Positions 1-8,687 of a stretch of DNA of 64,000 nt are shown here, piece after piece. The notes below the pieces were generated by a model. That model saw only the letters and a list, made by a program, of their open reading frames with translations, made no database searches and was not told where the DNA came from. Positions within the stretch are counted from its first letter, which is position 1; every line of letters starts with the position of its first letter. The position numbers and the translations under genes were made by a program. Source of the stretch: a bacterium (lineage in GTDB: Bacteria; T1Sed10-126); the NCBI GenBank assembly GCA_003554945.1, contig PWHN01000044.1:1-64000 (forward strand). Reading direction: 5' to 3'.

Positions 1-288
1 GGAGAATAACAAAAATAAGCAGTTAATATGAGCTGTTTGGATCGACTGGGAGCCGAAAGAACTTACAAGCACACGAGAGTGACCAGGCACAAAGGGATAG
101 CTACGAATGCGCCCCACGATCCCGGACTTTAGAGACAGGGGGGGCTCACTCAGCTGGACCCGGAAATGCCCGAACGAGACCGCTCTGGCTTCCGGCACCA
201 TCTTGATCCGAAAAACAGTATACAAGGTTGAAAGGTTGAAAGGTTGAAAGTTTCTCCAACCTACCCACGTATGCAGAATTGTGCAGGA
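1..288. other. left edge, no supported gene
   Basis: I see no convincing gene here; the longest ATG frame gives only about 34 codons without a family motif. Three exact copies of the octamer GGTTGAAA lie at 226-249, a small member of the period-8 repeats found across the window. Confidence 0.5.
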
Positions 289-1503
289 CTACTCCACTGT
301 TCCCCCGTCCCATAAAGCCGACAGCGGATATGCCTCCAAATTTTGGGACACGGGCACGAACTCTTCACCGGTGTACAATACAATGCCCCGGTGAAATTTT
401 TCAGGTATCTGGTTATTCAAAAATCTTAAATTCTCAAAATCTTCACCTCTAACCGTCCTTCTGCTTTTCACTTCCACGCCAACAAGCGTTCCATCCGCAG
501 ATTCAAGAACAAAATCTACTTCTTCCCCGTTATACGTTCTAAAATGGTAAAGTTCCACCCGCTTTTGCGACCAACCTATCTGTTTATGAAGTTCCATAGC
601 AACAAAATTCTCCAGAACTCTCCCGAATCGTTTTCGTTCGTCTAAAAGTCTCTCCGCGCCACAGCCAAGCAAGTGACACAACAGACCACTGTCAGTTAAA
701 AAAATCTTGGCCGACTTGGTTAATCTTTTGCCAAGGTTGGGGCGCCAGGAAGGAATTTTTATTAGCAAAAAACCAGCTTCGAGCAGTGCCAGGTAGCGTT
801 TGAGAGTGGTTTGAGGGATGCCGATATTACTGGATATTCCTGCCACATTAAGCAATTCTGTTGCTCGGGTAGCCGTTAATGATAAAAGGCTGGACAGTTC
901 TGATACATTTTTGATATTTTTTAAATCTCTAAGATCCCTGTGAATCATGGCTGAAAGATACGATTCGAACCACGCATCGCGCCGGTCGGGGTCGTCTCTT
1001 TCTTGAATTTCCGGATATCCACCGCGAACAAGTATCTCGCTTAATTTTTCCTGGTTCGGAATAGAATTGAAATTAAGGCGTTCATTCGAGAAAGCTTTAT
1101 CAACAAAACCGTCACAATCCCCGCGTAATTCTCCCTGCGAAAATGGCCATAGAGTATGGATCTCCATCCGACCAGCAAGGGATTCTGAAATACCCGGGAG
1201 AAAAAAGGGATTGGCAGAACCGGTTAACAAAAATTTCCCCGGCTTACGTTTTTTATCCACTGAACGCTTGATCGCTAAAAACAATTCTTCAACTCGCTGA
1301 ACTTCATCTATAACACAGTTGTCATCCAGTCCATCAACGAACCCTTCCGGATCTATCGCAGCCGCATCATAGACACCGCGACTATCAAGGGTAAAATAAT
1401 CGGCCGGATGCTCGTTTTCAGCGATACATTCTACAAGTGTACTTTTCCCCACCTGCCGTGGACCCATTAAAAGGACAACCGGCGCATCCGAAAGCGATCT
1501 CAA
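289..1503 (-). CDS. DUF4143-type AAA ATPase, N-terminus apparently frameshifted
   Basis: Belongs to the common AAA_14/DUF4143 family of ATPases, whose cellular role is poorly defined. The sequence shows a Walker A motif GPRQVGKST at residues 14-22 and a Walker B-like NCVIDEVQR near residues 62-70. The C-terminal half is DUF4143, ending in an EVDFVLE...GVEVK motif that resembles a PD-(D/E)XK nuclease-like fold. The ORF as tracked opens with TTG. In frame upstream, after a stop, are the residues NEKRNLTSVLLRSL, which fit the family N-terminus, and an ATG at 1532-1530 lies in another frame. Adding one A to the A6 run directly after that ATG would give MKKRNLTSVLLRSLSD, a typical family start. 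So either the gene is mutated, the base call is wrong, or slippage occurs. Two palindromes lie just upstream. Confidence 0.85.
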   Translation of the reverse strand: MRSLSDAPVVLLMGPRQVGKSTLVECIAENEHPADYFTLDSRGVYDAAAIDPEGFVDGLDDNCVIDEVQRVEELFLAIKRSVDKKRKPGKFLLTGSANPFFLPGISESLAGRMEIHTLWPFSQGELRGDCDGFVDKAFSNERLNFNSIPNQEKLSEILVRGGYPEIQERDDPDRRDAWFESYLSAMIHRDLRDLKNIKNVSELSSLLSLTATRATELLNVAGISSNIGIPQTTLKRYLALLEAGFLLIKIPSWRPNLGKRLTKSAKIFLTDSGLLCHLLGCGAERLLDERKRFGRVLENFVAMELHKQIGWSQKRVELYHFRTYNGEEVDFVLESADGTLVGVEVKSRRTVRGEDFENLRFLNNQIPEKFHRGIVLYTGEEFVPVSQNLEAYPLSALWDGGTVE

Positions 1504-1547
1504 AAGGACCGAAGTTAAATTTCTTTTTTCATTTCAACCAAATTGTA

Positions 1548-1583
1548 ACCACCGGGTGGTCGAAATTCAACCACTTAGTGGTT
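1548..1583. promoter_or_regulatory. paired palindromic operator candidate upstream of the DUF4143 ATPase
   Basis: Two related palindromes, ACCAC-CGG-GTGGT (1548-1560) and AACCAC-TTA-GTGGTT (1569-1583), have centres 22 bp apart, close to two helical turns. They lie directly upstream of the ATPase gene on the minus strand, so a dimeric regulator binding both on one DNA face is plausible. The regulator is not identified. Confidence 0.5.
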
Positions 1584-1780
1584 AATTTTTAAATATTTTT
1601 GGTTAATTATCCGAATGCCTCGGTGGTTGGAAGTTGGAAAATTAGAAAGTTACAAAACTCATACTTTTATGCACAATTCGCGATAATATAGTATAATTTG
1701 TCTAAATGTCGGCGGGATTGCACGAGCTTAATACGAGAGATTCACCGGTATCACTTCTACACATTCCCGATGGGATGAAA

Positions 1781-2167
1781 TTACCATATGCGATCTATTT
1801 TATACTCATCCAACGTATCATCTTTACTTATTATAGATGCTTTTTCTGCCTGTGCCTGGGCAACCATCAATCTATCAAAGAGATCACCATGGTAGTTGGG
1901 AAGTTTGGCTTGAATAGCGGCGCTTTCAATAGTAATCGGCAGGATCTTTAAACCCAACTCAGAGATTGCTTGATTCATCCAATTTTCGTAGGGAATTGAG
2001 AGCGATAATTTTCCTATTCCCACTTTAATTCCTATTTCCCATATATTACCCGTGCTTAAAAGCAGTTCATTAGATCTATCCTTTAATACCTCTTCCGCGC
2101 GATCCCCCAATTCTTCCGGACGATCCACAGCCCATATCAGGGTATGTGCATCTACCAACGCTTTCAC
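1781..2167 (-). CDS. PIN-domain ribonuclease toxin (VapC-like)
   Basis: Small PIN-domain protein of 128 residues, the usual length for the toxin half of a type II toxin-antitoxin pair. The four acidic positions expected for the metal site are visible: D6 in VDAHTLIW, E44 in NIWEIGIK, D98 in HGDLFDR and D116/D117 in SKDDTL. Family members cleave RNA, often tRNA, when released from their antitoxin. The start codon overlaps the end of the antitoxin gene by four bases, so translation is probably coupled. The active-site residues are intact, so the toxin is likely functional. Confidence 0.88.
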   Translation of the reverse strand: MKALVDAHTLIWAVDRPEELGDRAEEVLKDRSNELLLSTGNIWEIGIKVGIGKLSLSIPYENWMNQAISELGLKILPITIESAAIQAKLPNYHGDLFDRLMVAQAQAEKASIISKDDTLDEYKIDRIW

Positions 2168-2388
2168 TTGTCAGCCTTCTCTTTTGCCATATAATCCTCA
2201 AACTCCGTTAAGGGTTCATCAAAGTCAGAAGCCATGTTTTCCACGGTCCCCCGCAAGGAGCCCAAATTTCGTTCTTCAGTTTCACTTTGATCCTGGGAAA
2301 CATTTTTCTTCAATAGAAACTCAACAAAATCCTCAGTTTCCTGCTGTAATTCCGGAGGTAATTTTTTGATTTTTTCCTCAAGTGTCAT
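2164..2388 (-). CDS. DUF2281-type antitoxin partner of the PIN toxin
   Basis: The product of 74 residues begins MTLEEKIKKLPPELQQE and resembles the DUF2281 family, whose members commonly sit just before PIN or RelE toxins. I moved the start from the tracked TTG (2406) to the ATG at 2388 because GGAGGT lies seven bases before it. The rest is highly charged, as expected for a flexible toxin-binding tail. The stop overlaps the toxin start (ATGA). A perfect 12-bp palindrome upstream may be its operator. Confidence 0.8.
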   Translation of the reverse strand: MTLEEKIKKLPPELQQETEDFVEFLLKKNVSQDQSETEERNLGSLRGTVENMASDFDEPLTEFEDYMAKEKADK

Positions 2389-2436
2389 GACTCTTACCTC
2401 CAACAACGCTGAACAAAATTATTTTCTTGAAACTTA

Positions 2437-2448
2437 GCTTCCGGAAGC
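2437..2448. promoter_or_regulatory. palindrome upstream of the DUF2281/PIN pair
   Basis: GCTTCCGGAAGC is a perfect 12-bp palindrome about 50 bp before the antitoxin start. Toxin-antitoxin complexes usually bind such sites to repress their own promoter; this is inferred from position only. Confidence 0.35.
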
Positions 2449-2593
2449 ATAATTTTACACTTAAGCCCCACTATACATAATATATAACAATTTGACTCTG
2501 ATTTCTATAATTTCAATCAACAAAATTTGTAGTTACTTTTTAATATTACCCCCAATCGCCCACAAAAACAACACTATTAAGGTTAAACCCCGT

Positions 2594-2625
2594 GATGAGG
2601 AAATTACGAGATGAGGAGATTAGGA
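2594..2625. repeat. degenerate GAGATGAG/GAGATTAG octamer repeat
   Basis: Short tandem repeat with period 8 (for example GAGATGAG followed by GAGATTAG) in the 2449-2732 gap. The same repeat type recurs at 3372-3430, near 11750 and near 15290. The rest of this gap shows no gene. Confidence 0.5.
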
Positions 2626-2732
2626 AAAGTCAAATGCGGGAAACCAATGGAAACCTCTGAAGAAGTGATGGGGGGACGGGGGGTTAAATATCGCCCGTTA
2701 AAAGAAAAGAGTTTTTCAGAGAGAATTCGTAA

Positions 2733-2761
2733 TTGAATTCCCAAAGTTTTTATCGTATAAT
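2733..2761 (+). promoter_or_regulatory. sigma-70-type promoter of the AbrB/RelE-like pair
   Basis: TTGAAT (2733-2738) and TATAAT (2756-2761) are separated by exactly 17 bp, an almost ideal vegetative promoter. It lies 44 bp before the AbrB-type start, and it overlaps the start chosen by the ORF track, which is another reason to reject that start. Confidence 0.7.
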
Positions 2762-2774
2762 CTTATTAGATGAA

Positions 2775-2791
2775 AATATGAAATTCATATT
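2775..2791. promoter_or_regulatory. operator palindrome of the AbrB/RelE-like pair
   Basis: AATATGAA-A-TTCATATT is a perfect palindrome with 8-bp arms, located between the TATAAT box and the ribosome binding site of the antitoxin gene. The position suits autorepression by the AbrB-type protein alone or with its toxin. Confidence 0.55.
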
Positions 2792-2804
2792 AGAGGTGAG
2801 AGCT

Positions 2805-3089
2805 ATGCCCCGGTCTAAGATTGGAGCGCGACATCAGGTTACAATTCCGAAGGAAATTTTTGAGGAACTCGAGCTGGAGGAAGGCGATTACGTTGAAGTT
2901 AAGAATAAGGGCGGCCGGATTGAACTTATTCCCCAGGCGATGATCCCCCGGGAACAGCAGTGGTTCTGGAGTGAAGAATGGCAGAAAAGGGAGAAAGAAG
3001 CGAAGAAAGACATACAACAAGGCAATATAAGTGGCCCCTACTCCAGCGCCGGGGAGGCTATCGAGGCACTGAAGGAAAAAGACAATTGA
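2805..3089 (+). CDS. AbrB/MazE-type antitoxin
   Basis: Product of 94 residues with an N-terminal SpoVT/AbrB swapped-hairpin DNA-binding domain: residues 1-45 contain IGARHQVTIPKEIFEEL followed by EEGDYVEV. The C-terminal half is charged and probably binds the toxin. I chose the ATG at 2805 over the tracked start at 2733 because GAGGTGAG lies just before it and because the promoter and operator occupy the upstream region. The stop overlaps the TTG start of the next gene by four bases, so the two form one transcription unit. Confidence 0.85.
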   Translation: MPRSKIGARHQVTIPKEIFEELELEEGDYVEVKNKGGRIELIPQAMIPREQQWFWSEEWQKREKEAKKDIQQGNISGPYSSAGEAIEALKEKDN

Positions 3090-3343
3090 AATTAGCTTTT
3101 ACAAAAAGTTTTAAAAACGACTACCAAGCTCTGCCCGAAAATGTTCAGCAAAAGGTAGATAAACAACTCAAATTTTTAATAAAAGATCGTAATTATCCTT
3201 CCTTACAGGTTAAAAAAATGCAAGGCCATCCGAATATATGGGAAGCACGAGTTTCCTGTTCCTACCGCTTTACTTTCCAGATAGAGAGTGATGTTTACCT
3301 ACTACGAAGGGTTGGTACACACGATATACTACAGAACCCCTGA
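3086..3343 (+). CDS. RelE/ParE-superfamily toxin
   Basis: The 85-residue product LAFTKSFKNDYQALP...HDILQNP has the size and pattern of RelE/YafQ-type toxins: an N-terminal helix pair, a central PNIWEARVS...YRFTFQ sheet region and a C-terminal RRVGTHDIL ending. Members usually cleave mRNA in the ribosome. The tracked ORF starts in the AbrB coding region; the real start is most likely the TTG at 3086 (TTGA overlap with the antitoxin stop). Which RelE subgroup it belongs to cannot be decided by eye. Confidence 0.8.
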   Translation: MKLAFTKSFKNDYQALPENVQQKVDKQLKFLIKDRNYPSLQVKKMQGHPNIWEARVSCSYRFTFQIESDVYLLRRVGTHDILQNP

Positions 3344-3371
3344 TTTGTAGTGGTTGGAGTGGAAGGAAAAA

Positions 3372-3430
3372 GAGATTAGAAATGAGGTGATTAGGTGAGT
3401 AGGAGATTAGGAGATGAGGTGATGAGGTGA
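3372..3430. repeat. period-8 repeat GAGATTAG/GAGATGAG in a gene-poor gap
   Basis: About seven degenerate units of period 8 (GAGGTGAT, TAGGTGAG, TAGGAGAT and similar). The whole 3344-3777 stretch carries no gene I can support; it includes a TATAAT-like box near 3666 that could serve the methyltransferase gene. Confidence 0.55.
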
Positions 3431-3777
3431 AAGCAAAATCTAAGTCAAAAGCTATTTTTTACACAGAGGGAAATCAAAAGCACGGAGCGAGATGAGGGAA
3501 TGCGGGAAAACCCGGAAAAGCGGTCGTGGGTCAACAGTCAAAGGTCAGCAGTAAAGAAAGGCAGAGGTCAAAAGCTGTGAATTGTGGGCTAGGGACAGTA
3601 ATGGCAAATTCGTTGGAGGGTTTTGAACGGGAGGGAAAGACCCTTAAATTCAGATATCGATTAGTTATAATATATACATCACATCTCAAATCTAATCAGT
3701 GAACAATTTAATATTAACCAGCAGTAACCGGTGAATTGTGTCATGGGGCAGCTAATCTAAAATAAGAGGTGGTGCCA

Positions 3778-4509
3778 ATGAAGGAACAGCTGGAAGTTGT
3801 CGACGAGGCGGTGCCGTATATTTTACTGCAGAGAACGGAAACTCAATCCAAGTTGAGAAAACTACGCTATATACTACCGAAGGGTCGTCAGATATATAAC
3901 AAAGTTTACAATGGTTTTCTTTACCGACTTGAAGCTCAACTGCGCGGAGATGAAGTGAAGGAGGAATACCTGGATAAGCTGGAAGAAGAATACAGGTGGC
4001 TCAAACCCTACCTGCCGGAAAATCCCGATAGACTGCTGGACATTGGCTGCGGCGTCGGTGGGCTGGAGTTGTTTCTTTCCGAACATTATGAAGAAGTGAA
4101 GCCAGAGTATTATCTGCTGGACAAAACTGAAGTTTCCGAACAGGTCTATTACCAGTTTGAAGACAAGGGAGCCTATTACAACTCCCTGCAGGTAGCCAAC
4201 GAAATGCTCAAAGAAAATGAGGTTGACGAAGGACGAATTCGTTTGCTGGAAGTAGAACAGACGGAAGTGAAGGATCTGCCCCCGGTTGATCTCTGTTTTT
4301 CTTTCCTCTCCTGGGCTTTTCATTACCCGCTTTCAACTTACCTGGATGAGGTTCTGCAAATACTGAAGCCGGAGGGACGACTCATTCTGGACTTTCGTCG
4401 AGAGACGGGCGAGCGAGCAGAATGTTCACGGTGTTTTGAAGAAGAAGAAGTGATCAAGAAGACGGACAAATACACCCGGACGATGTTCAGGGGGCCGCGG
4501 GAGATTTAG
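3778..4509 (+). CDS. class I SAM-dependent methyltransferase
   Basis: The 243-residue product contains the SAM-binding motif I LLDIGCGVGGLELFL, an acidic strand-2 end (LLDKTE), and a motif IV-like PPVDLCFSFLSW followed by a helix and LKPEGRLILDFR, the usual post-motif region. This supports a Rossmann-fold methyltransferase; the substrate is unknown. AGAGGTGG before the ATG at 3778 favours that start over the tracked GTG at 3769. It stands alone, convergent with the next gene. Confidence 0.85.
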   Translation: MKEQLEVVDEAVPYILLQRTETQSKLRKLRYILPKGRQIYNKVYNGFLYRLEAQLRGDEVKEEYLDKLEEEYRWLKPYLPENPDRLLDIGCGVGGLELFLSEHYEEVKPEYYLLDKTEVSEQVYYQFEDKGAYYNSLQVANEMLKENEVDEGRIRLLEVEQTEVKDLPPVDLCFSFLSWAFHYPLSTYLDEVLQILKPEGRLILDFRRETGERAECSRCFEEEEVIKKTDKYTRTMFRGPREI

Positions 4510-4537
4510 CCCGGAGTCCAAAATCGTTGGGCGAGGA

Positions 4538-5884
4538 TCAGGGATTAGGGGTGAGAAAATCAACCTCAAGCAGTTCGACCGCTTCTTGCAGCCGATTCAT
4601 CCAATCGCCATAAACCATGATCCAGTGAAAACCCTGAAAATTATCGTAAAGGAACCGGCCGTCGGGGATATCAGCTTCCACCTGGCTGATACAGACGTGA
4701 TATTCGGTGTTACGTATTATCCGACCCGGTGAAGCAATCATTTTCGAGAGGTCGTGAGAAAATCCGGCCAGAGTGATCTCGCGGTCGGGTTCCATCAGCA
4801 CCGAGGGAGCAAGACCGAGCCGGGTCTCGTGGTGAACAGAGGCGCGATATTCCTCGGGCCGTTCGTCGTAACCGGCCAGCTTTGTCGGGGCCGTGCAGTG
4901 AGCGAGAATAATTTTATCATCCTGGGGGATGATTACCGGGTCATTTAAAAAAGTAGCTCGATCGGCAATTGTGCGCATCAGAATGGAAGTAAAAGTCTGC
5001 GGGATATCGGACTCACATACGGCCGGTATTCCTTCGTCCCGCAGTTTCATATAAGCGAGACAGGGAGTAGTTTTGACACGCATTAAGTTCTCAGAAAGAC
5101 AGTTTATAGTAACAGCATCGTAATCTTTTTCCGCCATAACCTGCTTGAGGGTTAGATAAACCCGCGCGGAGCGCAAGCCCTTCTCTTCCTCAACCGCCAC
5201 CTCGTCAACGGAACAGGCCTTTTCCAAAAATTCGTCGCGGATTTCATGCAAACGAGGATCATCAAGCTCTGTGCGTCCGAGTAACTCGTCAAATTTCTCA
5301 AACGACATGAACTCAACCGAAGTACCAAACTTGCTGGTCCAGAGACGGGCAACTCGCTGACCGCCAAAGTAATCGTTGGGCTCCCCGACGCAGAGAACGC
5401 GGCTCTCCTCGAGAATATTCTTAGCCCGGTAAGCTTCGATAATATCAATCAGACGATCAAAATCATTGAGCACGTGATGGACGTCAGTGAAGTCCTTGAG
5501 CGCGTCCTGGTCATACCACTGCTGATAGAGGACGTGACCGTACAGTTCATCTTCTTGCTCACGAATCTTGGTGACCCAGACGGTTGGCACGCCGTAGCTC
5601 ATCAGGGCTCGTCGGGCCAGACGTCCGGTTCCCGAAACGCCGTAGACAAGCAGCAGATCAAGCTGATTGTATTCAGGGGAAAGGTCAAGAACATCACTAA
5701 CCGACTCGATTATATCGCCGCCAAAGGTCTCATAACCCCGTTCCTTAAGTTTTTCTATGTCGTCTTCGCGAATCCGCTGCCGTTCTTCTTCAACGTCCAT
5801 GCTGTCAGCCATCAGCCCCCACTGATCTACATAGGGAGGATTGGGAGTCGGAGGCTCGCCAAGCACCATCCAGCCAATACGCAT
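4538..5884 (-). CDS. L-fucose/L-arabinose isomerase-superfamily protein
   Basis: The 448 residues resemble the fucose isomerase-like group (COG2407): an N-terminal Rossmann-like part with LLLVYGVSGTGRLARRAL, a middle RVLCVGEPNDYFGGQRVARLW, a DAVTINCLSENL segment followed by CLAYMKLRDEGIPAVCESDI, and a C-terminal half with HCTAPTKLAGYDE and HHETRLGLAPSVL. The Glu/Asp/His positions of the metal site are plausible, but the substrate is not predictable from sequence alone. The gene is monocistronic and followed by octamer repeats at its 5-prime side. Confidence 0.75.
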   Translation of the reverse strand: MRIGWMVLGEPPTPNPPYVDQWGLMADSMDVEEERQRIREDDIEKLKERGYETFGGDIIESVSDVLDLSPEYNQLDLLLVYGVSGTGRLARRALMSYGVPTVWVTKIREQEDELYGHVLYQQWYDQDALKDFTDVHHVLNDFDRLIDIIEAYRAKNILEESRVLCVGEPNDYFGGQRVARLWTSKFGTSVEFMSFEKFDELLGRTELDDPRLHEIRDEFLEKACSVDEVAVEEEKGLRSARVYLTLKQVMAEKDYDAVTINCLSENLMRVKTTPCLAYMKLRDEGIPAVCESDIPQTFTSILMRTIADRATFLNDPVIIPQDDKIILAHCTAPTKLAGYDERPEEYRASVHHETRLGLAPSVLMEPDREITLAGFSHDLSKMIASPGRIIRNTEYHVCISQVEADIPDGRFLYDNFQGFHWIMVYGDWMNRLQEAVELLEVDFLTPNP

Positions 5885-5932
5885 AATTTTCCCGCTCGAC
5901 CGGCAAGCTGCGGTGAACGGTTTTCACCTCGG

Positions 5933-5971
5933 AGTTAGAAAGTTAGAAAGTTGCAAAGTTAGAAAGTTAAA
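5933..5971. repeat. GTTAGAAA octamer repeat
   Basis: About four units of GTTAGAAA/GTTGCAAA with period 8. The same unit type follows both tRNA-Arg genes. Confidence 0.7.
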
Positions 5972-6161
5972 TTGGAAGCAACAATATCGCAACCTGTCGA
6001 GTCAAGATCAGGATTCAGCCTTCTCCTGTTTTTGAAGGATAGCAAAATGAAATGATTTTTTAAGCGATCTATAAGCCGTCCGGACTGGAAAATAACGTAG
6101 AAAAGAGGAAATAACGCGAGGTTAGTTGGGTGGGCAGGGGCTAACCGAATAGGTTAGCCCG

Positions 6162-6381
6162 AATATTCACGACAGTTCCTCTGTCGTGAATTATTCGTCC
6201 TCCGGACAGCCGTTTTTAGGCTCCGTAGAAGGTATTAAACAATTATTTGTCAGTTCAACAATTTTTACAGACTGTACTTTGCCAGTTGTTCTGTAAACAG
6301 CTGGGTTAACCCCGCCCATTCGACGAATGGGCGGCCCTTTGGGCGGCCTATGCATAGCGCTCATGCATAGGCCGGGTTAGA
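6162..6381 (+). mobile_element. palindrome-rich repeat element, copy A
   Basis: Non-coding element with a chain of hairpins: CACGACAG/CTGTCGTG, GCCCATTCG/CGAATGGGC and GGCCTATGCAT/ATGCATAGGCC. An inverted second copy lies at 63393-63550: the block from GGGTTAACCCC to CCGGGTTAGA is nearly identical, and the CGACAG hairpin with GAATTAT is also shared, while the middle differs in length. The element ends within the stop codon of the TauE/SafE gene. It could be a non-autonomous transposable element or REP-like element; no transposase is present. The remaining 5972-6161 holds no gene. Confidence 0.6.
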
Positions 6382-7144
6382 GCAAAACCGAGGGAGCAAC
6401 CAACAAGAGGACAACACCCAGTGTGAGACGCAGGGGACGGGAATCAAGGTAGTGAGCAAGCCACCAACCGAGCAGAGCACCGACCAGCAAAGGGGGAGTG
6501 ACGAGAACAACGAGAGGCCAGACGACAGCGCCGGCCTGGAAGTAGCCAGCGGCAGCGAAGAAGGCAATGAAGACCGACTGGACCTGGGCAACGGCAAGAG
6601 CAATTAGAAGAGGAACACGTAGGAGAACAAGTAAAGGTACGGCAATAATGGGGCCGCCAACACCGAGCAAACCACCAATTACCCCGACAAATAACCCGAG
6701 CATAAAAAGTGTCAGACGGAACTGCCCGGGCGGGGGATTAAAGTTGTATGTCTCAAGCTTGCCGCAAAGCTGCTGAAAAAGAATGATAACACCCAGGCAG
6801 AATAAAAAGAGAGCGAGGCCAGCACTAAAAACAATTTCGGGAAAGTAGAGGTTAATCCGACTGCCAAGGAGAGCACCAAGAAGGCCGGCGAAGGAGACCA
6901 GAAAAGTCATTTCCGGGACCCGTTGGCGCGAGTATTCACCCGAGCGCCAGTAGGCGACAACGCCAAACAAACCGGTGAAGACAAAGGAAGCGCTGGCCGT
7001 GCCGGCGACTTCGGCGGCGGAGAGGGGGGCGAGGAGAAAGAGAGCGACGGTAACAAAAACACCGCCGGGTCCAAGAGCAGTAATGCCAACGCCGGCAAAA
7101 AGCGCAATTAAGACCAGGGCGAGGTGATAGGTGGCAAGGGTCAT
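6377..7144 (-). CDS. TauE/SafE-family membrane exporter
   Basis: A 255-residue, very hydrophobic protein with about seven to eight membrane segments in two similar halves. Each half carries the family glycine pattern: GVGITALGPGGVFVTVALF near the N-terminus and GVIGGLLGVGGPIIAVPLL in the middle. Family members move sulfite, sulfonates or other organic anions across the inner membrane; the substrate here is unknown. Its start overlaps the end of the GltS-like gene by four bases, so the two are translated together. Its stop codon (TTA on the plus strand) falls in the shared GGGTTAGA end of the palindrome-rich element, which suggests the insertion reset the C-terminus slightly. Confidence 0.85.
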   Translation of the reverse strand: MTLATYHLALVLIALFAGVGITALGPGGVFVTVALFLLAPLSAAEVAGTASASFVFTGLFGVVAYWRSGEYSRQRVPEMTFLVSFAGLLGALLGSRINLYFPEIVFSAGLALFLFCLGVIILFQQLCGKLETYNFNPPPGQFRLTLFMLGLFVGVIGGLLGVGGPIIAVPLLVLLRVPLLIALAVAQVQSVFIAFFAAAGYFQAGAVVWPLVVLVTPPLLVGALLGWWLAHYLDSRPLRLTLGVVLLLVAPSVLL

Positions 7145-8550
7145 TCGGTTATCTCATTGCTCCAATTTATACGCGGCGAGTGCCAGTAACCGAGGAGGAA
7201 AGCAAGCAGGAAGCAGATGAATATTGCGAACGCCGAGATACCGATGACGTAGCCAATTCCAAACTCGGCGGCGACAATGGGAAGAAAGGCCAGTATACTG
7301 AAGAAAACAGGAGCATGAAAGGCGTGTTTGTAGGAAAAAGCCTCCAGAACAGGAGTTTCAAACTCGGGGTCAACGCAGCGGAGAAGCAGCATACCAACGG
7401 GGACGTTGCCCATCGACTGGCCGTAGTCGATCAGCATCCGTTCGGGCCAGAAGTTGGGCATGATCCGCGGGGCAACGTAAATAGCCGACCAGATGGACCA
7501 AACAATACCGGAGACAACGATAATCCCAAGGGGAACGGAGGATTCAAGCACCAGCGGTAGATTCAGCGAAGCAAAGACGGAGAGAATGCAAAACTCCAGT
7601 CCAAGACCGGAGAGCCGTTCGGCCAGCCCGCGATCAATATACTCGCCGTAGCCAAGCTTGTTAACTAACATCTGGAAGATAAGACCACTGATCGTGGCAA
7701 AAGGAAATAGCGGAGCAAAACCAAAAAATTCACCGACGTATCCGGGGAGTTGCTCCAGAGCGGTGACAATTCCCCAGCCGCTAAGCATGGCAAGACCGAA
7801 GAAACAGAAGTGCATGGCAAGTGGTTCAATCGACTGAGGGACGATGGTGATAGTACCGGCACGCTCGAACTCACTCTCCCGGTAGATACCACGACGAATG
7901 TGATCGGGGAGCTCTTCAGGATCGTCAACCTCCTCGATGTATCCGTTGCAAACAAGATAGTTGATCAGGCTCACACCAATAACACAGCCACCAAGCACAC
8001 CAACGACACCGGCAGCAATCCCAAGCTGTACACCATCGGGATACCAACCTAGCTCCTCAAAGGTGGAAGTATATCCGACGGCAACAGTAGCACCACCGTC
8101 AAAGCCGATGGCAACCAAAGTACTAAAAGCAGCGTGCAAATCATAATAACGGTTTAAGATGAAAGCAACGATAACCGAAGGAATTAGCACCTGGCCCCAG
8201 GAGAGTATCTGACCGAGCAGAATCTGGGGAGTAGCACTCTTGAGCGACTTTGTGAAGGACGGTATCTTGCGACCAATAAACATGCCGGCGAAGACAAAGT
8301 TAAGGAGAAAAATTGAAACCTCACCAAAGTTATCGTACATAGCAACGGCAAACTGCGGATATTCATAGCCAAATAATCCCTGAACGGTATAAGGGCTCAC
8401 TGCCATGGCCAGCAAACCACCAATGGCCGCCGAAGGTAGTAATAAATATTGCAGAGGTTTGACCCAGACGCGAATAGTTTTACCAAGAAGCAGGAAAAAA
8501 CAGAGGACGCCGACGTGAAAAATAGCGAAAACGAAAGGCTGTAACGACAT
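7141..8550 (-). CDS. GltS-family (ESS) sodium:carboxylate symporter
   Basis: The 469-residue integral membrane protein has the two-repeat layout of the glutamate:Na+ symporter family. Repeat hallmarks are visible: IGFDGGATVAVGYTSTF in the first half and DYGQSMGNVPVGMLLLRCVDPEFETPVLEAF in the second, with a cytoplasmic loop (about residues 200-235) between. GltS is known to import glutamate with sodium, which suits a sodium-rich niche. AGGAGGTG precedes the ATG. The next gene (TauE/SafE) overlaps by four bases, so import and export genes form one unit. Upstream lies a strongly folded element (8688-8912). Confidence 0.82.
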   Translation of the reverse strand: MSLQPFVFAIFHVGVLCFFLLLGKTIRVWVKPLQYLLLPSAAIGGLLAMAVSPYTVQGLFGYEYPQFAVAMYDNFGEVSIFLLNFVFAGMFIGRKIPSFTKSLKSATPQILLGQILSWGQVLIPSVIVAFILNRYYDLHAAFSTLVAIGFDGGATVAVGYTSTFEELGWYPDGVQLGIAAGVVGVLGGCVIGVSLINYLVCNGYIEEVDDPEELPDHIRRGIYRESEFERAGTITIVPQSIEPLAMHFCFFGLAMLSGWGIVTALEQLPGYVGEFFGFAPLFPFATISGLIFQMLVNKLGYGEYIDRGLAERLSGLGLEFCILSVFASLNLPLVLESSVPLGIIVVSGIVWSIWSAIYVAPRIMPNFWPERMLIDYGQSMGNVPVGMLLLRCVDPEFETPVLEAFSYKHAFHAPVFFSILAFLPIVAAEFGIGYVIGISAFAIFICFLLAFLLGYWHSPRINWSNEITE

Positions 8551-8687
8551 AATACACCTCCTTCATTTATTTGCTCAATAGAATTACTCTGGAAAAACAA
8601 GATGTCTGAAGGAAGCCCGGTTGGAGCAAAAGCCCAGGCGATGCGGACATTAGAATATAGTTCGTGAAATTAGCTTTAATTTTCAGA

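Noticed and set aside
1-200. Possible transposase remnant
   Set aside because: A few reverse-frame residues looked suggestive, but no family motif could be confirmed.
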